Assembly: GCF_037325665.1 (NCBI RefSeq)
Contig: NC_090260.1
Location: 34,603,906-34,667,905 of the forward strand
DNA length: 64,000 nucleotides
Direction: 5' to 3'
Origin: Littorina saxatilis
Lineage: Eukaryota > Mollusca > Gastropoda > Littorinimorpha > Littorinidae
A program made the translations under genes and the position numbers. The notes below the pieces were generated by a model. It saw nothing but the letters and a program-made list of their open reading frames with translations. It made no database searches and had not been told where the DNA came from. How positions within the stretch are numbered: the stretch's first letter is position 1; each line of letters opens with the position of its first letter. This document shows, in pieces, positions 57,119 to 64,000 of the stretch.

Positions 57119-57509
57119 ACTGATCTGTAGTTCGTCTGCTTGACCCCAAAAATACGTAAGGCGAAAGATAAATGTGTTCGCGTCTCTGGTTGGACGGAAG
57201 CTTTGATCTAAACCAATGGCGTTAAGTGTTTTGGTAGGATAGTGTTTCCGCGCAGACGCACTTTGTCATGTGTGCACGTTTACAAACCTGCGCACGTTAT
57301 ATGTGCACGTTTTTGACCTCGGGAAAACTCTCTTCGAAATAAAATGATGCCCTTGATGTCGTGAAAATTACGAAGACACCGGAACATATGGCCTGCTGAT
57401 GAATGAATAACAAATTAGGTAGAAGTGCAATGTCAAGGCACTGCATAGGCTACCCCCCAGCGGCGAGGGACAAATCGCCTCTCTCTCATTATCTCTCTCG
57501 ATCTCTCTC
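57119..57509. promoter_or_regulatory. SQOR upstream region (no motif assigned)
   Basis: The sequence immediately 5' of SQOR exon 1. No TATA box or clear initiator is apparent. The next feature is a LINE fragment at 57510, so the uninterrupted upstream region is only about 500 bp from the ATG. Confidence 0.3.
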
Positions 57510-57835
57510 TCAGCAGAGTACTTATCTGAATCAATCATACTCTTGTAAACAAACAGTAAGGTTTGGAGTTCCACAAGGTTCTATTTCAGTTTGGTCCTTT
57601 ACTATTTTCTATCTATGTCAGTTAACTGTGACCTACCGGCAATAAATGTATGCGGCCGTGAACTACATTTGCAGACTACTACAATTCATTCTAGTCACAA
57701 ACGGCCGATCTAAGTGAACTAGCAAGAGTCCTCCAAGAAAACATTGATCGATTGCTAGAATGGTCAGAACTAAACCATATGTCACTGAACCCAAATAAAA
57801 CTAAATGCATGCTTCTAACCACTAGACAAAAACTG
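57510..57835 (+). mobile_element. LINE ORF2 fragment, plus strand
   Basis: The + strand reads QSTYLNQSYSCKQTVRFG and VPQGS, then, after frame changes, ENIDRLLEWSELNHMSLNPN and KTKCMLLTTRQK. It closely matches the copy at 46650-47090, on the opposite strand. It begins directly after a CT tract (57480-57509). The RT catalytic box region is deleted or scrambled. Confidence 0.8.
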
Positions 57836-57945
57836 ACGTGACAAAATCATGTCTATCATCGAGATTTCGGCGAAACTGCAAATACAAAATCAAGATGGGC
57901 GGCCTAACTGAAGTACACATACACACACCCTAAGTTACTCTCTCC

Positions 57946-57976
57946 CGCCCCCCCCCCCCCCCCCCCCCCCCCCCCC
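57946..57976. repeat. C homopolymer
   Basis: About 29 C residues, followed by a short GT repeat. Between 57836 and 58600 I see no gene. Confidence 0.9.
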
Positions 57977-58607
57977 GTGTAGGCCTATTTCACTGTGTGA
58001 GTGTGTGTGTGTGTGTGTGTGACGAAAGGCTTCGCCGGAAACGGCTGCACCGATTTTATCATTTTATCATAATCGACAAGTATGGGACTCGACATGATAA
58101 TATGATCAGGAATGGCATTATGGCCCCTGAATCATGTTCGTGCTGTTCCCATTCCACGAGTCTGGAAGGGACCAAAGCTTGACGGGTCCATGGTTCGAAG
58201 CCGTCGTACAGTGCGCCACTCAAGCCGGGTATTCGGCTCTACTTGCTACCCGGCGAAGCGGCAGATACACCCCGGACAAATGTTCTCAGTTGGTGGCAGT
58301 GAGAATGGTAAGGACGGGGGTGTTTTTCCTACCTCGGAGGAATTTCTTGTTTGGTCTCAATTCTTGTATTAATTTATTTAATGATTTGTGATTTAGTAAC
58401 GATACATTAATTCAGAGTTTGCCTTCCTTTTAATTATATAAACTCATTGACACGCACGTACACACATATCATAAACGGACGCGATGATCGCTCTGTGGGC
58501 CAGGCACCGACCCATGTTTGTTCTTTCTTTTTTTTAGTGAGCAATCGTTCATTGAGAGCTTTATATTATACTAATTTTATTATATCTTTCAAGCGAGCAA
58601 AGTGGCC

Positions 58608-58680
58608 GTGGGGATTAGAGCCGCAGTATTCAAAGACTGTGAAATCAAAAGTCGTGGGTTCGAATCCCACCCAGGTCAAC
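58608..58680 (+). other. tRNA-Ser-like sequence, probably a SINE head or pseudogene
   Basis: tggccgtggggattagagc is A-box-like and gtgggttcgaatcccaccc is a perfect T-arm with B box; gactgtgaaatc sits where a serine-type anticodon arm would be. The acceptor stem does not pair, so it is not a functional tRNA. Confidence 0.4.
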
Positions 58681-58784
58681 ATTTATCTGTATACCTGTAC
58701 ATATACCTGTATCTGTATATGTCTGTGCTGTTGTGTTGTGTGATAGTGGTGGTCCCAGACTTGTGTGTGTGTGTGTGTTCTTGG

Positions 58785-59590
58785 GGAGTGCCAAAGTGAG
58801 AATGGTGGTGCCAGAGTGAGTGCCAGCTTGAGAATGGTGGTGCCAGAGTGATGATGATTGTGCTAGAGTGAGTGCCAGAGTGAGAATGGTGGAGCCAGAG
58901 TGAGTGCCAGCGTGAGAATGGTGGTGCCAGAGTGAGTACCAGAGTGAGAATGGTGGTACCAGAGTGATGATGATCATGCTAGAGTGAGTGCCAGAGTGAG
59001 AATGGTGGTGCCAGAGCGAGTGCCAGAGTAAGAATGGTGGTGCCAGAGTGATGATGATTGTGCTAGAGTGAGTGTTGAAGTGAGAATGGTAGTGCCAGAG
59101 GGAGAATGGTGGTGCCAGAGTGATGATGATTGTGCTAGAGTGAGTGCCAGAGGGAGAATGGTGGTGCCAGAGTGATGATGATTGTGCTAGAGTGAGTGCC
59201 AGAGTGGTGCGAGAGTGATGATGATAGTGCTAAAGTAAGTGCCAGAGTGAGAATAGTAGAGCCAGAATGAGAATGGTGGTGCCAGAGTGATGATGATTGT
59301 GCTAGAGTGAGTGCCAGAGTGAGAATGGTAGTGCTAAAGTGAGAATAGTAGTGCTAGAGTGAGTCCCAGAGTGAGTGCCAGAGTGAGAATGCCAAAGTGA
59401 GTGCCAGAGTGAGAATGGTGGTGCCAGAGTGAGTGTCAGAGTGAGAATGGTGGTGTCAGAGTGAGAATGGTGGTGCCAGAGTGAGAATGGTGGTGCCAGA
59501 GTGAGTGCCAGAGTGAGAATGATGATGCTAGAGTGCCAGAGTGAGATTTGTGGTGCCAGAGTAAGAATGATGATGGATGATGCTAGTGTA
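58785..59590. repeat. Irregular ~20-bp minisatellite, left part
   Basis: Many imperfect units of gtgccagagtgagaatggtg with interspersed gatgatgattgtgctagag. It resumes at 60138-60255 after a LINE piece, so it was once one array. Confidence 0.9.
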
Positions 59591-59593
59591 GTG

Positions 59594-59786
59594 TATTGAA
59601 TTGAATTGAACTTTATTTTACAAGGATTTAGATTTAAGGCTACGCCTTTTCTTACAATCTGTCCTTGGGACGCATAGACACACAATTATATAATTTAAAA
59701 AAAATAAAAAATAAAAAAATTAAAAATTAAAAAGTTAAAAAGTTAACCAACAAAAGGAGGTCGGAAAACGTGATAATAAAGATGAC

Positions 59787-59821
<35 letters not shown>

Positions 59822-60137
59822 AGATGAGGCATGAAGAGCATACATATGTGGTTATTCATAAAATCAAATGCATACTATGCAGGTAATTATAAATACAAGC
59901 TGGTGGCAATCGAACATGTAGCAATAGAGTAACAAAAATATGTTCAGAATATACAATGCACAGCATATTTTTGACGTAATACTAAGTTTGGTAAGTCAAA
60001 AGGCGTTAAACTACTCAGACATTAAGTGGTTTTTTACACATTTTTTAAAACTTTTTAATGACTTTAGGTGCTTAAAGGATGATGGAAGTGAATTCCAAAC
60101 TGAAGTACCCGAAAAAGCAAGACTGGTCTTATACAGG
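59594..60137 (-). mobile_element. LINE 3'-end fragment inserted in a minisatellite
   Basis: The minus strand reads LYKTSLAFSGTSVWNSLP, then a basic stretch and a stop near 60014. This is the ORF2 C-terminus of the same LINE superfamily. The 3' UTR ends in an AATTC-type tail (attgaattgaattgaac) at 59594. The same minisatellite lies on both sides. Confidence 0.8.
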
Positions 60138-60255
60138 TGACAGAGTCAGAATGGTGGTGCCAGCTAGAGCCAGAGTGAAAGTAGTGGTGGTGCCAGAGCA
60201 AGTGCCAAAGTGAATAGTGGTGCCAGAGAGAGTACAAGAGTGAGCATGGTGGTGC
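60138..60255. repeat. Irregular ~20-bp minisatellite, right part
   Basis: Continuation of the gccagagtgag array of 58785-59590 beyond the LINE insertion. From 60256 to 60620 no feature is recognised. Confidence 0.8.
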
Positions 60256-60625
60256 CCCATCCTGAACTCAGATCAAAATGAGTTCCTTCCCTTCGGGTCT
60301 CATTTATCCCTGAGTGAGGGTGGTGTGTGTTTGCGTGCGCTCTTGTGTGTGTGTACGTTTGATGTGATACTGGTATGCTGTTTCATTTCTGTTTGTCTGC
60401 TGTCTTAGTTTCTAACTCTCTCAGTCAGTTTTTATCTTTTTATTTTTTGGGTTCCTTTCTTCGTTTGGTTGTCTAATTTGATTTGTGATTAACCGGAATA
60501 TTAGACGAGAGTTGTTTGCTGAAGCCCATACTTGCTTGCATCCTGAAGGTGAAGAAATACTGAGAATTAGATGAGTTTGGTTGAAATGCTTCTTTATAAG
60601 CCAGTTAGCACCAGAACATGTTTGT

Positions 60626-60635
60626 GTGTGTGTGC

Positions 60636-60708
<73 letters not shown>
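60626..60708. repeat. (GT)n microsatellite
   Basis: About 35 GT dinucleotides followed by a short GA run. Confidence 0.95.
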
Positions 60709-60710
<2 letters not shown>

Positions 60711-60987
60711 GAGAGAGAGACAAAGATATACCATAAACTACCTTGAAAGTCCTACACCATGCAAAACACAACTTGAGTAGGCCTACACGTATGAAGGGCA
60801 AACAATAAATAAACCCGTTAGTTTTTGAAGCCGAAGTATGACGTGGGACTGAAAATAACAACATAACAGGAAAAGTGTATACCTACCCAAATATTTCCAG
60901 CCACTCTACAAACACAAAAACACATGTGCTAACAACGGAAATGTGGCATGCTATATCTCGAAGATGATGTATTTTTCAATATCGTCA

Positions 60988-61058
60988 CGCACACACACAC
61001 ACACACACACACCGTCACACACACACACTGACACACACCGTCACACACACACACACCG

Positions 61059-61093
<35 letters not shown>

Positions 61094-61124
61094 GTCATAC
61101 ACACACACCGTCATACACACACTG

Positions 61125-61153
<29 letters not shown>
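60988..61153. repeat. (CA)n microsatellite with CCGTCA interruptions
   Basis: CA repeat interrupted at intervals by cgtca or ctgaca. From 61154 to 61725 there is no gene; a small inverted pair (ctactcgcc / ggcgagtag) lies near 61575-61710. Confidence 0.95.
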
Positions 61154-61155
<2 letters not shown>

Positions 61156-61726
61156 GACACACGTCAGTTCTAGTCACCCTGGCCGGAAAGATGATAAACC
61201 GTCACTTGTCACAGATATGTTTATCAAAAGTAGGCCAGCTTTGCCGCTGATTTATTTGTATCCGGGCCTGGCCGAAAAAAACCCACACACGCACCCAACA
61301 ACAATATTCATGCGGCTGTATTCACTGCGCCTCTGCCCCAGTGACAAGGAAATCCAGTACCAGGCAGGTTTTTTTTTAATTGTACACTCTGTTACGCTAA
61401 GGTCGCCATTTTGAATCATTTGCGTGTGCTAGTTTCTGATAACTTGTCAGCGGATATTCTGTCTCGGACCAGACGCGAGGTTCTGCCTGTAAGTGTTTAT
61501 ATTTCTTTCTTGATTATCAAATCTTGCTTCATACTTGAGAGTATTAACAGCCCTGAAAGTCCAACAAATGGTGTACTCGCCTTTGGCTAGTCAGTGATTC
61601 TGAAAATTGACTAGCCAGAGAGCAAACTTTACTACTACTAGCCAAACCAACAAAATGTTTCAGCAACTTTACTCGCATTTGGCGAGTAGATGAACATTTC
61701 TACTCGCCACTTCCATGCCTCATGAA

Positions 61727-62062
61727 TTGATTGGAAGGTGAAGTATATTCGTTCATCCGTGAGTGATTGGAAGGTGAAGTATATTCGTTCATCTGAGTGA
61801 TTGAAAGGTGAAGTATATTCGATCATCTGAGTGATTGAAAGGTGAAGTATATTCGTTCATCTGAGTGATTGGAAGGTGAAGTATATTCGTTCATCTGAGT
61901 GATTGAAAGGTGAAGTATATTCGTTCATCTGAGTGATTGAAAGGTGAAGTATATTCGTTCATCTGAGTGATTGAAAGGTGAAGTATATTCGTTCATCTGA
62001 GTGATTCTGATTGAAAGGTGAAGCCGTATATTCGTTCATCTGAGTGATTGAAAGGTGAAGTA
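61727..62062. repeat. ~31-34-bp minisatellite, about 10 units
   Basis: Units of gattgaaaggtgaagtatat plus tcgttcatctgagt. One unit is changed by an extra attct and gccg. Related larger blocks with gtcaaatctt, cat..ttgag and ggtgaagta follow at 62265-62350 and 62520-62600. Confidence 0.9.
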
Positions 62063-62609
62063 TTCGCTAAAATGAGTGAACCACGTAGAATATATTTTTT
62101 ATATACACACAAACACTTATTTGTACGAGGGTAAGCTTGACATGAAATACAGAGGGTTTCACTTTCAGCCACTTCCTTGTTTGACGCAACATACTAGTAT
62201 ATTCTGGGCCGAATGATCATAGATCATGCATTACTTTGTGTGTGCCTGTAAGTGTATTTGTTTTGTTCTTGTTTGTCAAATCTTGCTTCATATTTGAGAG
62301 GACGTATTAATCGTTTGGAAGGTGAAGTATTCTTTAAGCTGCACCAAAAACGTAGATAAAGATTAACGCGTGAGGAACTACAATGATTGTGTTGAAATAC
62401 ACACGGTTGCAGTCGCCACCTCATGCGACGATGAGTGTAGTTTCAGGGAATTAGCGTGGAGCGTATATATATGTATATAGATTGCGTGCGTCTGTAAATT
62501 ATGTATTTGTTTCGTTTTTATTTGTCAAATCTTCGTTCATAATTGAGTGTACGCATAAATTGGTTACAAGGTGAAGTAATCTCTAAGCTGCACGAAAACA
62601 TTGATAAGA

Positions 62610-63600
62610 CTTTAAAACATCCGACAGCGATTGACCCTCGAACATCGACTTCGCTGACATTTTGCTAATATATCATGTTTTGTCCGCAATCATTTCAGAA
62701 TGTGCTGAAACAAGTGGGGAAAAAATGAGTGAAATCAATCGGACAGACTTTCTGTTACAGAATTTTGAAAATGATGACATGACAACATTCAGATAAACGA
62801 AAGTTGGGTATTTGACTAGGGTTTCTGCCCGATTAGTTACAACCACATGACCTATTTTGGAGGTGATATTAATCCCTGGTTCACGCGTGTTGTAATGATG
62901 TGTTTCTATTTGAATCATGGTTGGAAATACTGTAATTACGTTACGTCTTCGAGTATATCCTGTTGCCGAGTTATTTCTGAATTGTAATTAATGACACACA
63001 AGGATAATACCGATGATAAATTGACAAGAAAAGAGAGAGATTTTTGAAATGAAAGGACAGATATTAAAAAATAATTGCCAACAATGTTGCGTTCGATACT
63101 GCTGTTAAACATTTGGTATTGAAATAGACAGGACAGTTTGGCCATAGTAAAACCAGCCACCCCAACAATCAAATTAAGAGAATAACCGTGGAAGATACAA
63201 CCACAACATGTATCCTGCCAATATTCTTCTTCGAAAAATGGAGCATGTAAACGATGATGATAATATCGATTTTGTATAGGCCAAATGTGTGAATATGTGT
63301 GATAAATAGAACCAGTATGTACAGTTGAGTCAGTGAATCCTACGTCTGCAGCATGCACGCATGGTTTATATATTTGTCAGTGATTTTGCCCGTCGAGGTC
63401 GAGAAGACGCACGTTTAAACATTTCTAACAATTAATCTATGTTCATCTATCTTCTATGTGCCACGTCACGTGAACCCAGAGGTAGTCAGTACACTTCATT
63501 ATGCTGGAGAGTGAACAAAAACAGCCAGGTTAAGTGGTATGAACATGTGGTGGTTGGCCTTGGGTCCGAAGACGACGTTTGTGTTCTGCAGCTTATCTGT
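62610..63600. other. Unannotated region
   Basis: AT-rich sequence. Frames up to 140 codons occur on the minus strand (62936-63358) but have no recognisable domain, codon bias or neighbours, and I do not call them genes. Confidence 0.4.
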
Positions 63601-63611
63601 GCACTCGGAGG

Positions 63612-63712
63612 TGGCTCTGCAAGCCTAACCTGGAGGTGGCTCTGCAAGCCTAACCTGGAGGTGGCTCTGCAAGCCTAACCTGGAGGTGGCTCTGCAAGCC
63701 TAACCTGGAGGC
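63612..63712. repeat. 25-bp minisatellite, four units
   Basis: Four nearly identical units built on ggtggctctgcaagcctaac plus ctgga. The unit overlaps the end of the LINE zinc-finger coding sequence (LQSHLQVRLAEPP on the minus strand), so it grew from it. Confidence 0.9.
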
Positions 63713-64000
63713 GCAGAACCAGGAACAGTGGGGGCACTGGAAGTCAGTTGTGGTCACTGCTGGTGTAGCGCTGTGGTGTTGTTTTCCCACAGCAACAAAT
63801 CTCTGACAGCGGGCCTCTTCAAAGTCTGCTGAGGCTTGATGTACTAAGGCTCGCCAACATGATCGTTCCTTGACATTACCCCTCCAGCTCCTTGGCATTC
63901 CTCTCCAGCTCCTTTGGCTTGATATTGCACCACTGTAGACTTGCTTTGACAGAGTCTTTGGACTGTTTCTTTGGTCGGCCTTGCTGTGTATGAACGTGTA
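63650..64000 (-). pseudogene. RTE-like LINE C-terminal remnant with zinc finger
   Basis: The minus strand from the window edge reads GRPKKQSKDSVKASLQWCNI and KPKELERNAK, then in a shifted frame NVKERSCWRALVHQASADFE and EARCQRF, then CPHCSWFCASRLGLQSHLQV. This order (G-x-P-K-K..KD..K.SL..CNI, W.R.....G...FE..R, C2H2-like finger) is the standard C-terminus of a very common invertebrate LINE polyprotein. A frame break lies near 63890. The RT lies right of the window. Confidence 0.72.

Noticed and set aside
58608-58680. Functional tRNA-Ser gene
   Set aside because: The B-box arm is good but the acceptor stem does not pair; more likely a SINE head or pseudogene.
62936-63358. A 140-codon minus-strand frame
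   Set aside because: No recognisable domain, no support from neighbours, AT-rich composition; likely chance.

Overview
The window reads as nuclear DNA of a marine gastropod mollusc. It has split genes with GT-AG introns, little coding sequence, dense microsatellites, and tRNA-headed short repeats, MITEs and LINEs of kinds I associate with caenogastropod, especially Littorina-like, genomes. The organism call is inference from repeat style, not from a species marker.

Two host genes are present in convergent (tail-to-tail) orientation. On the + strand, 7531-12524 holds the last six recognisable coding exons of a DPP8/9-type dipeptidyl peptidase, including its complete Ser-Asp-His triad; its upstream exons lie left of the window. 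On the - strand, 56976 down to 27527 holds what appears to be a complete ten-exon mitochondrial sulfide:quinone oxidoreductase (SQOR, 446 aa). Every exon junction keeps frame, both redox cysteines are present, and the introns are swollen by transposons (intron 1 is about 13.8 kb and intron 9 about 8.7 kb).

The rest is mobile DNA. A DIRS-type tyrosine-recombinase retroelement fills 1 to about 4655. A decayed Mutator-like transposase relic sits at 5.4-6.4 kb. A 23-bp satellite of about 114 copies spans 16.1-18.8 kb. Tigger/pogo-like elements and MITEs are scattered at 11.2, 22.0, 23.2-24.8, 28.05, 33.4-34.45 and 38.3 kb. A second DIRS-like element without long ORFs (28388-35948) lies in SQOR intron 9. 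A whole-looking Tc1 element with an open 336-aa transposase (43440-44957) and a large CR1/L2-like LINE with esterase-type ORF1 and EN-RT ORF2 (about 47.75-54.9 kb) sit in SQOR intron 1. Further truncated LINE copies lie at 45.8-47.5, 55.2-56.3, 57.5-57.8 and 59.6-60.1 kb, and an RTE-like LINE tail is at the right edge.

The most notable patterns are these. LINE copies of one family repeatedly lie inside (GA)n/(CT)n tracts, always in the same relative orientation. Partial copies of exon ends, including splice sites, lie beside real exons in both host genes. A tRNA-type SINE carries an internal 23-bp tandem expansion in its anticodon-arm region. The second DIRS-like element has near-perfect terminal repeats but no visible coding capacity.
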